Of a DNA stretch of 64,000 nt, positions 52,766-62,400 are shown piece by piece (position 1 is the first letter of the stretch; every line of letters starts with the position of its first letter). The stretch comes from Chitinivibrionales bacterium (GTDB lineage: Bacteria; Fibrobacterota; Chitinivibrionia; Chitinivibrionales; FEN-1185). A program made the translations under genes and the position numbers. The stretch lies in contig DATJAL010000054.1 in NCBI GenBank assembly GCA_035516255.1, forward strand, positions 1-64,000, written 5' to 3'. Under the pieces are notes generated by a model that was not told where the DNA came from, did not search any database, and was given only the letters and a program-made list of their open reading frames with translations.

Positions 52766-55324
52766 ATGACAGCAAAAACATCTCTATTCAACGCAATTTA
52801 CTACGGGACCAAACTCTCCGAAAAGATGCATGAGGACGACACGGAGTATAATCGGAGAGTCCCGTTACTTATTACCCTGGCTTATTTCGCAATCATAATG
52901 CTTTCGGTGTTTTCACTCATCGATTTAATCCGGGGCGATGGGTTTAACGCGGTTAGAAACCTACTGGTCCTGGCATGTATTGTTGCAGGATTTATTCATC
53001 TCCGCATGACCGGTAAAACCGCTTTTGCATCGAACGTTTTTCTTTGCATGATCTGCATTCAATTTTTTATTGATTTCGCCATTGACAACTTCCGTGCCAT
53101 GTGGTCGTTTTCCGTACCCCTCCTGTTCTTTTTTATGCTTGGCATACGCAACGCGGCAGTCGCTACTACGATCTTTTTTCTTGCCGAGTGTGGATATATG
53201 TTTGTGATGGCACCCCAACATTTTCCAACCGATTTTAAAATCCGGTTTCCTATCATTTTCTTTTGCATCGCACTGTTTTCATCGTTTTTCGAATGGGTGC
53301 GTTTTGTCACCCAGAACAAACTCGAACGCAGCCGTTCAATGTTTAAAATCCAGAGTGACATCGGCGTTATCCTTGGATCTGAAGAACACCTTGCCCCGGC
53401 TTTGGACCGGATGCTCGACGCCGTTCTCGTGATTAAAGAAATTGATTCCGGTTGGGTATATTTGGTTGATAAAAAGACCGGGGCCCTTGATCTTGCAGTT
53501 TGCCGGGGCTTGACCGCTGAATTTGCCCGGGACGTTTCCCGCTGTGCTCCAGATTCCTTTTATACAACACTTGTCATGAAAGGCGCACCGGTGTTCCAGA
53601 GATGCCAAGAGACCGGGCTTATTCATCCGGATGCAAAGTACAGCGAGGGACTGAAGGGCATGGCGGTTTTGCCTATTCTGAACGAAGCCAAGGTTATTGC
53701 GGTGCTCAATCTTGCCTCGCATAGCAGTGATGAATTCCCGCTCGAGACACAAAGACTTCTCGAGTCGATTTCTGCAAGCCTTGGCAACGCAATTGCGAGA
53801 ATGATTGCGATAGACGAATTGCGAAAGCTATCGGTGCGCAACGATGCAATCCTGTCCGCGGTCCCTGACATTATTATGGAAACGGACAACAACAAGGTGT
53901 ATAAATGGGCCAATAAGGCTGGCATAGATTTTTTCGGCCGCGATGTCGTAGGGAAGGGTGCAGATGCCTTTTTTGAAGGTGAACAGGAGACCTATATAAA
54001 AACAGAGCCCCTATTTTCGGGAAGCGATGAATTGATTTACGTTGAGAGCATGCAACGCCGCAAAGACGGCGAAAAGCGTCTGCTTGCCTGGTGGTGCCGC
54101 TCCCTTAAAGACCTTGATGGCAGGGTAACCGGTGCATTGTCGAGCGCACGTGACATTACCGATATGCGGAAGCTGGAGCAACAACTCCGACAGGCCCACA
54201 AAATGGACGCAATTGGCCAGTTGGCAGGCGGTATTGCCCACGATTTCAACAATCAGCTTACCGCCATTGCCGGGTTTGCCCAGCTCCTTTCACAGAATGC
54301 GGGCGAAAACCAGCAGATGTTAAAATATGCCGAAAAAATAATGCTGACCGCGAAGCGCTCCTCGGATCTTACCGCACAGCTTCTGGCATTTTCGCGAAAG
54401 GGGAATGTTATTTCCGTTGCAACGGACCTCAGGACCATTATTGCCGAGGTTGTGGAGATACTCAAACATACCATTGATAAAAAAATAATTTTAAAGCAGC
54501 GTCTCGGTGTCCACCCCATGGTTGTTCAGTGCGACCCTTCACAGATCCAGAACGCGCTGCTTAACATTGCTCTCAACGCACGGGACGCAATGCCAGATGG
54601 CGGTGACATGGTGTTTGCCACCGAGAAGGTGAAGATTGACCGTTCCTATGCCGTCTCAAAACATTTCGAAATTCACGAAGGCACCTATATCCTGGTAAGC
54701 GTCACCGACACCGGATCGGGCATGGACGCCGATACGCAGAAACACATCTTTGAGCCGTTCTTCACCACCAAGGAAATAGGAAAGGGCACCGGCATGGGGC
54801 TAGCGGCGGTTTACGGCATTGTCAAGAGTCACAGGGGCTGGATCAATGTGTACAGCGAACCTGGCTACGGCACCGCCTGCAAACTCTATTTTCCCGCGTT
54901 TGATGTCGAGGCTGCGGGCGAAAAGGAGAAAAAAACCTCTGTGGGGACTGCCGGCCAAAAGTTGCGCATCCTTTTTATTGATGACGAAAAGATGATAGGC
55001 GAAATGGCGCATGATATGTTGGCTTCGCTCGGCCATGAGGTGAGTGTATTCAATAGTGCTAAAAAGGCCGTGGAACATTACAAGAAATCGTGGCAATCGA
55101 TCGACCTCGTCATCATGGACATGATAATGCCCGAAATGGGAGGAATGGAAACGTTTGTCGCGCTGCAAGCAATAAACCCTTCAATACGTTCTCTATTGTC
55201 GTCAGGTTATTCCCTTGCAGGTGAAGCACAGAAGATCATCAACAAAGGTGTACGCGGATTTGTTCAGAAACCGTTCATGTTCGATCAACTGCAAAAAGCC
55301 ATTGAGGATGCAATGACAGGATGA
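52766..55324 (+). CDS. hybrid sensor histidine kinase (membrane-GAF-PAS-HisKA-HATPase-REC)
   Basis: An 852-residue hybrid kinase. About six membrane helices occupy residues 30-185; a GAF domain follows (about 200-350), then a PAS domain (about 355-475), HisKA with H492 in GGIAHDFNNQL, a complete HATPase (NALLNIALNARDA, DTGSGMD, GKGTGMGLA) and a C-terminal receiver with phospho-acceptor D785 in VIMDMIMP. The single receiver with no separate regulator nearby suggests phosphotransfer to a distant partner. It is monocistronic, with a promoter at 52673 and a bidirectional terminator at 55368. The signal is not evident. Confidence 0.93.
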   Translation: MTAKTSLFNAIYYGTKLSEKMHEDDTEYNRRVPLLITLAYFAIIMLSVFSLIDLIRGDGFNAVRNLLVLACIVAGFIHLRMTGKTAFASNVFLCMICIQFFIDFAIDNFRAMWSFSVPLLFFFMLGIRNAAVATTIFFLAECGYMFVMAPQHFPTDFKIRFPIIFFCIALFSSFFEWVRFVTQNKLERSRSMFKIQSDIGVILGSEEHLAPALDRMLDAVLVIKEIDSGWVYLVDKKTGALDLAVCRGLTAEFARDVSRCAPDSFYTTLVMKGAPVFQRCQETGLIHPDAKYSEGLKGMAVLPILNEAKVIAVLNLASHSSDEFPLETQRLLESISASLGNAIARMIAIDELRKLSVRNDAILSAVPDIIMETDNNKVYKWANKAGIDFFGRDVVGKGADAFFEGEQETYIKTEPLFSGSDELIYVESMQRRKDGEKRLLAWWCRSLKDLDGRVTGALSSARDITDMRKLEQQLRQAHKMDAIGQLAGGIAHDFNNQLTAIAGFAQLLSQNAGENQQMLKYAEKIMLTAKRSSDLTAQLLAFSRKGNVISVATDLRTIIAEVVEILKHTIDKKIILKQRLGVHPMVVQCDPSQIQNALLNIALNARDAMPDGGDMVFATEKVKIDRSYAVSKHFEIHEGTYILVSVTDTGSGMDADTQKHIFEPFFTTKEIGKGTGMGLAAVYGIVKSHRGWINVYSEPGYGTACKLYFPAFDVEAAGEKEKKTSVGTAGQKLRILFIDDEKMIGEMAHDMLASLGHEVSVFNSAKKAVEHYKKSWQSIDLVIMDMIMPEMGGMETFVALQAINPSIRSLLSSGYSLAGEAQKIINKGVRGFVQKPFMFDQLQKAIEDAMTG

Positions 55325-55367
55325 AATACCTTCTTTTAATGTGATCACACACGGGTCTTCGTCAATT

Positions 55368-55396
55368 AAAAAGGCATCACTAAAGATGCCTTTTTT
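55368..55396. terminator. bidirectional Rho-independent terminator
   Basis: A perfect 11-base stem AAAAAGGCATC / GATGCCTTTTT with a six-base loop. T-runs follow in both directions. It ends the hybrid kinase transcript and, read on the minus strand, lies just past the orphan sorting domain at 55395. Confidence 0.9.
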
Positions 55397-55524
55397 AATG
55401 ATTGTTTTTAGAATCATTTTGCAATGCAATACGCTTGGCCGCACTAGGGTTTTTCTCAGCCAAAATGCGGATAAAATAAACGCCGTTTACATATGCGCCT
55501 GCATTATCCCGCTTTTCCAATGGT
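55395..55524 (-). pseudogene. orphan C-terminal sorting-domain remnant
   Basis: On the minus strand, one frame ending at the TAA 55397-55395 encodes LPLEKRDNAGAYVNGVYFIR, then ILAEKNPSAAKRIALQN: the final part of a sorting domain, with the hallmark NGVYFIRI. Upstream sequence (55525-55690) is AT-rich and carries no matching gene body, start or ribosome site. It has its own terminator just past the stop. This is the second such remnant in the window, after 5726-5926. Confidence 0.65.
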
Positions 55525-55697
55525 AAGAGGTGATATGCTATAAAAGGTATGGTGATATATTAATTGAGATAATTTTCCCAAATAATCATTTGCTAATTAT
55601 AACAGGATATAAAATTTGTAACAACATAATTAATAATAAGTTATAATATTAATTAGTATAATTAAAATCATGAGCCGTTTTACAAAATAAAAATAAG

Positions 55698-55726
55698 TTG
55701 ACATATAATCCAAAATACTGTATATT
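55698..55726 (+). promoter_or_regulatory. rex promoter
   Basis: TTGACA (55698-55703), 17 bases, TATATT (55721-55726). This is a consensus -35 with a near-consensus -10 in very AT-rich DNA. The start site would fall near 55733, inside the putative Rex operator. Confidence 0.7.
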
Positions 55727-55727
55727 T

Positions 55728-55745
55728 AAGTGAAACTAATCACAA
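55728..55745. promoter_or_regulatory. rex: candidate Rex operator at the rex start site
   Basis: AAGTGAAACTAATCACAA is an imperfect dyad (GTGA with TCAC) close to the Rex consensus TTGTGAAATATTTCACAA: the inner GTGAAA and the TCACAA arm are kept. It covers the predicted start point of the rex transcript, where bound Rex would repress itself and let it rise when NADH is high. Confidence 0.55.
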
Positions 55746-55762
55746 TAATTAACCGGTAGTAG

Positions 55763-56416
55763 ATGATGTTAAAAAATAAAAAACCCAATATTCCTTTGCC
55801 TTCGCTTTCCAGGCTTCTGACTGTATACCGTCTTCTTGAGCAACTAGAAAAGGATGGGATTGCCTCCGTGTCTTCGTCCGAGATCGGCAAAATTCTTGGA
55901 TACAAGCCGGATAGCATCCGCAAAGATGTCAGCTTTCTTGGCGAAGTGGGGAATTTCGGAGGCGGATACGAGGTTCAGAAACTCAAGAGGCACATCAGCA
56001 CAAAACTGGAATTGGAGAAAAAGAGAAAAACCTGCATTGTGGGACTTGGCCGGCTTGGTACGGCGATTCTGAATTACGACGATCTGCTTAGGAACGGGTT
56101 CATCGTTGTGGCGGGGTTCGATTCTAATATAAATAAACTTGAGACGATAAATACCGCGCTTGAATTGTTCCCTGCCTATGAAATCGCGGAAATCGTGCGA
56201 AGAAAGGAAATTGAGATCGGAGTGATTGCGGTGCCGGCACGGTCCGCTCAAGAAACCGCTGACCGGCTCATGGAAGGCGGCATCAAGGGGATAATAAATT
56301 TTTCGCCCGTGGCGATAGAGGTGAAAAACAGTGTGATGATCAGGAACATTGATCTTCTTGGCGAGTGCATGCTCCTGTCAACACTGCTTACCTTTGAAGA
56401 AAACGCGTTGAGATAG
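55763..56416 (+). CDS. rex: redox-sensing transcriptional repressor Rex
   Basis: A 217-residue Rex. The N-terminal winged helix (residues 10-85: LSRLLTVYRLLEQL, VSSSEIGKILGYKPDSIRKD) binds the operator; the Rossmann domain (IVGLGRLGTAILNY, near 91) senses NADH/NAD. The C-terminal helix (LLGECMLLSTLLTF) swaps between monomers. High NADH releases Rex from fermentation and redox genes. Two ATGs (55763 and 55766) are adjacent. It is followed at 32 bases by serC, so serine synthesis may be linked to the same redox signal (inference). Confidence 0.95.
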   Translation: MMLKNKKPNIPLPSLSRLLTVYRLLEQLEKDGIASVSSSEIGKILGYKPDSIRKDVSFLGEVGNFGGGYEVQKLKRHISTKLELEKKRKTCIVGLGRLGTAILNYDDLLRNGFIVVAGFDSNINKLETINTALELFPAYEIAEIVRRKEIEIGVIAVPARSAQETADRLMEGGIKGIINFSPVAIEVKNSVMIRNIDLLGECMLLSTLLTFEENALR

Positions 56417-56448
56417 GGATATAAACCTTATAGAAAAAGGAGAGTCAC

Positions 56449-57531
56449 ATGGCACGAGTGTTTAATTTTTCCGCTGGACCTGCTGTGCTTCCTGAGCCAG
56501 TGCTCAAGAATGCTGCAGCCGAAATGCTCGATTGCAACGGATCCGGGATGTCGGTGATGGAGATGAGCCACCGGTCAAAGGATTTTGAGGCAATCATCAA
56601 CGGAGCCGAGGAACATCTACGAAAGCTCATGAACATTCCTCCAAACTATAAGGTGCTGTTTCTACAGGGCGGTGCGTCGAGCCAGTTTGCCATGGTGCCG
56701 CTCAACCTGCTCGGAAAAAACGGGAAAGCAGATTTCCTTAATACCGGAACCTGGTCCAAAAAGGCGATTTCCGAGGCAAAACGGTACGGGAAAGCAAATG
56801 TCGTGGCAACGTCTGAGGATAAGAATTTCAGCTACATTCCCAAAGTCGCCAAGGACAAGTTCGATCCGCAGGCGAGTTACGTGCACATCACCAGCAACAA
56901 CACGATTGAGGGAACGAAATACTCCGTTTTTCCAGATACCGGCGCGGTGCCCCTTGTTGCGGACATGTCTTCGAACATTCTCTCCGAGGCGATGGATGTC
57001 ACGAAATTCGGTCTGATTTATGCAGGCGCGCAGAAGAACATCGGACCTGCGGGCGTATGCGTAGTCATCATCCGGGAAGACTTGATTGGCAAGGCGCTCG
57101 ACATCACCCCAACCATGTTTAATTACGACACCCATGCCAAGGAAAAATCTTTGTATAATACGCCGCCCACATACGGCATTTACATTGCAAAACTGGTGTT
57201 CGAATGGATGCTCGAAAAGGGAGGCGTCCCCGCGATAGAGAAAATTAACAGAGAAAAGGCTAAGATGTTGTACGATTTTATAGACAATTCCAGCCTTTTC
57301 AAAGGAACGGCGGCAAAGGAAGACCGATCCATTATGAACGTTCCCTTTACGCTTCCGACCGACGAGCTTACCGAAAATTGCCTCAAGGAGGCAAAGCAGA
57401 ACGGCTTGGTTCAGCTCAAGGGACACCGGAGCGTTGGAGGAATGCGCGCCAGTATTTACAACGCGATGCCATTTGAAGGCGTTAAAAAGCTTGTCGATTT
57501 TCTTAAAAAATTCGAAACGGCCAACAAATAA
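56449..57531 (+). CDS. serC: phosphoserine aminotransferase
   Basis: A 360-residue PLP enzyme converting 3-phosphohydroxypyruvate and glutamate to phosphoserine. FNFSAGPAVLPEPV opens it, MSHRSKDF and LFLQGGASSQFAMVP follow, and the PLP lysine lies in IYAGAQKNIGPAGV near residue 197. The C-terminus KGHRSVGGMRASIYNAM is diagnostic. A strong ribosome site (AAAAAGGAGAG) precedes it. It stands between rex and serA as a compact serine unit. Confidence 0.97.
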   Translation: MARVFNFSAGPAVLPEPVLKNAAAEMLDCNGSGMSVMEMSHRSKDFEAIINGAEEHLRKLMNIPPNYKVLFLQGGASSQFAMVPLNLLGKNGKADFLNTGTWSKKAISEAKRYGKANVVATSEDKNFSYIPKVAKDKFDPQASYVHITSNNTIEGTKYSVFPDTGAVPLVADMSSNILSEAMDVTKFGLIYAGAQKNIGPAGVCVVIIREDLIGKALDITPTMFNYDTHAKEKSLYNTPPTYGIYIAKLVFEWMLEKGGVPAIEKINREKAKMLYDFIDNSSLFKGTAAKEDRSIMNVPFTLPTDELTENCLKEAKQNGLVQLKGHRSVGGMRASIYNAMPFEGVKKLVDFLKKFETANK

Positions 57532-57627
57532 AAATGGACATTGAGGACACAGTGGAAAAAAATTAAAAAACGCTTATTCTCCGTGATCTCGATGGCTATG
57601 CTTACAACTTAAAGGAGGAAACAGACA

Positions 57628-58800
57628 ATGTTCAAGATTCAGACGCTCAATAAAATCTCCCCGAAAGGTCTCGAGCTTTTTCCAAGGGAAGAGTACGAAA
57701 TCGCTTCGGAGTTGATGAATCCCGACGCCGTGCTGGTCCGTAGCGCGGACATGCATGAGATGCAGATGGCCGACTGCATCAAGGCCATCGCGCGCGCCGG
57801 GGCCGGCGTCAACAACATTCCCATCGACAAATGTTCCCAAAAGGGCATCGTGGTCATGAACACTCCCGGCGCAAACGCCAACAGCGTCAAGGAACTCGTG
57901 ATCGCGGGATTGCTGCTGTGCTCGCGCAAGCTGGTGGACGGAATCATTTGGGCAAAGGGGCTCGCCGGCAAGGGGGACGAGGTGCCCAAGCTCATCGAAA
58001 AGGGAAAAAGCAATTTTGAGGGCCCCGAAATCAAGGGGAAAAGGCTCGGCGTGATAGGTCTCGGCGCCATCGGCGTCAAGGTGGCGAACGACGCGGTGTC
58101 GCTCGGCATGGAGGTGACGGGGTATGATCCCATCATTTCGGTGGAGGCCGCCTGGGAACTCTCCCATAACGTCAAGCGCTCGCTTTCGCTTGACGGCCTG
58201 GTGGCGAAATCGGATTACATTACCCTGCATGTCCCGCTCAACGACAAGACCAAAGGAATGCTCAACAAGGAAAAGTTCGCGCTCATGAAAAAAGGCGTGC
58301 GCATCCTCAATTTCGCGCGCGGCGGACTGGTGAAAAACGAAGACCTCAAGGAAGCGTTGAAGGCAGGAACGGTCGCCGCGTACGTCACGGATTTTCCCGA
58401 CCAGGATCTGGTTGCCCTGGAGGGCGTTATTCCCATTCCGCACCTGGGAGCGTCCACGCCCGAGGCGGAAGACAACTGCGCGATCATGGCCGTCAATCAG
58501 ACGAAAAATTTCCTCGAATACGGGAACATAAAAAACGCCGTGAATTTCCCAGACTGCGAGATGGAACCCTCGGGCAAAACAAGGATCCTGGTGGGCAACA
58601 GGAACGTGCCCAACATGGTGGGGCAGATCACGTCGCTCTTGGCCGCGGAGAAAATAAATATCGCCGACATGCTTAACAAAAGCAAAGGAGACCTCGCCTA
58701 CAACATCATCGATATTGACAACGTGATAAGCGAAAGCGCGCTGAAAAAGCTGAAGGCGATAGAGGGAATAATAATGGTAAGCGTGTTGGAAAAAAAATAG
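57628..58800 (+). CDS. serA: D-3-phosphoglycerate dehydrogenase with ACT domain
   Basis: A 390-residue SerA. The NAD-binding GVIGLGAIGVKVAND is near residue 147; the catalytic Arg stands in NFARGGLV near 231 and the His in PHLGASTPEAEDN near 271. A C-terminal ACT-type domain (about 315-390, RNVPNMVGQITSLLA) would bind serine for feedback inhibition. It makes phosphohydroxypyruvate, the SerC substrate. The ribosome site AAAGGAGG is clear, and an intrinsic terminator follows the gene. serB is absent from the window. Confidence 0.96.
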   Translation: MFKIQTLNKISPKGLELFPREEYEIASELMNPDAVLVRSADMHEMQMADCIKAIARAGAGVNNIPIDKCSQKGIVVMNTPGANANSVKELVIAGLLLCSRKLVDGIIWAKGLAGKGDEVPKLIEKGKSNFEGPEIKGKRLGVIGLGAIGVKVANDAVSLGMEVTGYDPIISVEAAWELSHNVKRSLSLDGLVAKSDYITLHVPLNDKTKGMLNKEKFALMKKGVRILNFARGGLVKNEDLKEALKAGTVAAYVTDFPDQDLVALEGVIPIPHLGASTPEAEDNCAIMAVNQTKNFLEYGNIKNAVNFPDCEMEPSGKTRILVGNRNVPNMVGQITSLLAAEKINIADMLNKSKGDLAYNIIDIDNVISESALKKLKAIEGIIMVSVLEKK

Positions 58801-58816
58801 TCACTTTTATCGCGCG

Positions 58817-58846
58817 AGCGGGGGCCACGTGCCCCCGCTTTTTTTT
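58817..58846 (+). terminator. serA: Rho-independent terminator after serA
   Basis: AGCGGGGGC and GCCCCCGCT form a perfect 9-base stem around a five-base loop, followed by eight T residues. It closes the rex-serC-serA transcript 16 bases past the stop, just before the convergent TerB-like gene. Confidence 0.95.
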
Positions 58847-58850
58847 GTAA

Positions 58851-59423
58851 TTAATAGAACGCCGCTTCAAGTTTTCTCAGCATCGCATGTTCTTCTTCGG
58901 AAATCTTGTTGATCCCGAGGAAACCGCCGCTTGCCTGGGCAACGGCGCGCGCGCTGCCGACAAACTCCTCCTTGAACGCCTTTTTCTGTTCCTTGCTCAT
59001 CTGTTCGCAAAGCCCCTTTACATAGTGCGTCCACGCCTCAAAGTGGTCGGGCGTGGGCCGATGTTCGAGCCACTGCATGATCAGCAGATAACCGGCGCTT
59101 CCCTCGGAAAATCCCATGCGGTCGGCTGCCTTGAGCACGGCTTTCTTTTCCAACGCGTCAACGTTTCCGTCGGCCCAGGCGACCTCCACGAGCGGAAGCG
59201 CCTTGATGGGAACGAGTACCTCCGGCCTTACCTTCAATTCCACCAGGCGCTGGAGAATGGCTTCGTTCTTGATGCCGGACACTTTGGAAAGCTCTTCCTT
59301 GGTTTCCTTGAGCATGCGCAGACCGCGGATTTTCCCCAGGCGTTCTTTTTCAGCCTCGCGGATCGCCTTGTCCAGCAAACGGGTAACCGCCGCAGCCTCA
59401 TCCATGCCGGGGGTGATCGGCAT
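58851..59423 (-). CDS. TerB-like alpha-helical protein
   Basis: A 190-residue soluble all-helical protein. The segment VEVAWADGNVDALEKKAVLK near residue 80 carries the acidic ADGxVDxxE pattern of the TerB/tellurite-resistance fold, which binds metal through conserved acidic residues. The N-terminal 60 residues are a helical extension (KERLGKIRGLRMLKETKEEL). The start at 59423 follows AAGGAGG; the longer frame upstream is not credible. Role unknown; there are no other ter genes around it. Confidence 0.75.
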   Translation of the reverse strand: MPITPGMDEAAAVTRLLDKAIREAEKERLGKIRGLRMLKETKEELSKVSGIKNEAILQRLVELKVRPEVLVPIKALPLVEVAWADGNVDALEKKAVLKAADRMGFSEGSAGYLLIMQWLEHRPTPDHFEAWTHYVKGLCEQMSKEQKKAFKEEFVGSARAVAQASGGFLGINKISEEEHAMLRKLEAAFY

Positions 59424-59460
59424 CGGTCCCTCCTTGATGTAACAAAGTATACCGTGCTGG

Positions 59461-62400
59461 CTAGCGGGTGGCAAGACTTGCGAGATAATTTGGCTCGTCG
59501 ATAAGCTCCCAGTTGTCAAAATCGAAGCCGAGGGAGAAGGTGATGTGGTCGCCGCCGAGCGGCCAGGGCCTGTTGAATCCGTTGTCGTATCGCAAGCTGA
59601 GGGCGAGGGGAAACCCGAATGACTTAGCCTTGAGCCTGATCTCGGCGCCGGCGGACGAAAGCCAGTCTTCCTTGCGGAACGGGAAAATATCGGAGGTGCT
59701 GTGCCAGCCCGCGCCCGCGCAGAAGTTCAGCGCGCCATAGAGCTGGTCGATGTTGAAAAACCACAGCCGTTTGCCGATCTGCGTCCCTGGCCAGAGCGGA
59801 AACCGGTACGAAAGGTTGACAGCGGCGACGGTGTTGCCCGTGACAAGAACGGTGTCGAAGATGATCGAATCGGCCGAGGCGTCGTTTTTTTTAAGCGTTC
59901 CCTTGAAGAAATAGGCGTATCCGCTGAGCCATTCCACAGGCTTGTAATATGAGGGGAGCTCTTTTTCCTGGTCGTGGCTGCCCAGCAATGCGTTGGCGAT
60001 TCTTTCGTGCGGCACCACCACGGTCGCGTTGACATCGGCATAGAGGTCGTGGTATTCGTACCAGGGCGACGTCATCCCGAATTTGAGCGTGCCGCCCAAT
60101 TCGTGGTATTTGAACATGTCGTAGTTTTCCCGGGGAATGTTGTTTTCGATCGTCACCCCTTTTTCGTTGAGCAGGTACTGGCCCCAGAAATTGTAATGAA
60201 GGTTTGCGGCGATTCCGCGCGGTGAAATGACCATGCGCTGATCATACTCCGGCGCAAGGAGCGAAAGATAAATTCCCGCCCGGTAGCCCTGCGCAACGTC
60301 ATAAAAGAAGTCCTTGGTACCGGGGAAAATGTCCTTAAAAGCGTCTTCGAGCAGCAGGTACACTTCGTACCAGTTGTAGCTTCCGATAAGGTGAAAGTTG
60401 ATGCCTTCGGCAAGCGGATGCGAGGCCATGAAATCGAGATATCGCAGCGTTATCTGATAGTTGAGCGGAAGTTGTGTGGCCGTGCCCGCATTGTCCCAGT
60501 AAAAGTAATCGCTTTCGGTGATGGCGCGGTTCAGAAAGTCAAAGGACAATTCAACAGGAAGCGTTTTCGTGCTGCCGAACGCGCCGAGGTCGAAATTGAT
60601 GGACCTGCCGAAAAAGCCTTTGTCCAAATTGATGAACTGATTGAGTTTGTCTGGCTCGAGCAAAAGATACCCGCCGATCTGTGTGCCCATGTCCGCAGAC
60701 GCCAGCGGATCTTCAAGATAGCCCACAGCCCCTGCCTTGAACACCGATCGTCCCTTGAACACATCGTAAATCTGGGGGATCGCCTGTTCCATGATGAATG
60801 TGGGGGCAAGCATGAACATCGTGGGGAAATATGACGAGTAAGGATGCGCCTGGCTGGCAACCGGCGGCACGGGCGGCGCGGGCGCTGGCTGGCGCGGCAC
60901 GAACAGGGAGTCTTCCTGCTCCTGAGAGAGAACGGTCACCGTATCGATGAGGAATATGCCGTAGCCGTCCTTGTCGTAGTTGGCGCACACGAGCTTCTTC
61001 TGGTTTTTTGAAACATCTGGTGCGAATGCGCCGCCGGAGACGTTGGTGAGCCGTTCCAGCGAATGCGTTTCGAGGCTGTACCGGTAGATGTTGAAAATGC
61101 CGGTGCGGTCGGACGAGAAGTAGAGGGTTTTTCCGTCGGCGCTGTAACGGGGATCGCGGTCGTCGTATCCGGAATTTTTCATGAGGTCGAACTGGTGCGT
61201 GAGCGTGTCGTAGATGCCGATCCTGCGGAACCCCGTGTCGATGTAGCTGACCGCGATGTGCCTGCCGTCGGCAGACCAGTCGAGACTGTAGATGTATTTG
61301 ATGGGCAGGTTCGGACTGTTGGAAGCAGTATCGGGGTACACGATCGTCCCGTTCTTTCCCGCGGTGTCGGTAATGCTGAGGTAGAATTTGTCAACAACGC
61401 GTTCGGCGGCTGCCAGCCGGTCGCCGCCCGGTGAGAAAACGGCCGAAAAAATGTGCAGTTTTTTTGTCACCTGGCGCTCGGTTTTCTTCTTAAACGGGTT
61501 AAACTTCTTTTTTTCGGCGGGCAAGGTGTCAATGAATACATCAAAGGCGCGGTCGCCACCCTTGTCGGACGGCAGCGTTGACTTTTCGGATTTCATGCTC
61601 GTGTAGGCGATCAGACCCGACGGCGCGTGAATGGAATAAAACCCGGAGACGCCTTTTTCCTCCTTTATCTTTTTATCTTCCTTGACGGTGTCCAACAGGC
61701 TGTACGAATAAAGCGTCATGGAGAAAAAGGAGAAGTCCGCCTTGCCGTTCGAGATAAAGAACACCTTCTTTTCGTCGGGCGAGAACTTGGGCCAGTAATT
61801 GTCGTAACCGTCCTTGTTGATTTTCCTGCCGTACACCTGTTTCCCGAGTTTTTTCACCTGATCGTTGTATTTTATCTCGAGTGAGTGCTTCCATTCGTCA
61901 TACAGCTGCTGGCCCGTGATGCCGAGCACCTTTTTTACCGCCGCATTGAAGTCGAGTCGGAAGAAATGAGCGCACTCCTTGAGCAGGGCGACCACCTTGC
62001 CGTAACCGTAGGTGTCGGAGATGTATTTGACAAGAGAGAAACCGTGGTTGTAGGTCTTTTCGAGGTCCTCGCCGGTGCCGGAGAATTCGAACATGCGCGC
62101 GGCGGGAAGCATTTTTCCCGACACCACCAGGGTGCGCAGGATCATGTCGCGGTGCGAGTCCCACGAATCGCTCCCATGGCGTGAGTCCTCGTACTGCGCG
62201 ATGCCTTCGGTAAACCAGGGTGGCAGGATATCGCTGGGGAAAATGTGGAGCGCCTCGGTGCGGTAGGGTTCGTTCGGGTGGCTGAAATACCCTATCTGAA
62301 TGGCGGGAATGAACGGCGGCAGCTTCAACCCGGCGGTAATGGAGAAGATATGCGCGAATTCATGGGCGATCACGCCCTTGAGCCAGTCGTGCGTACCGCG

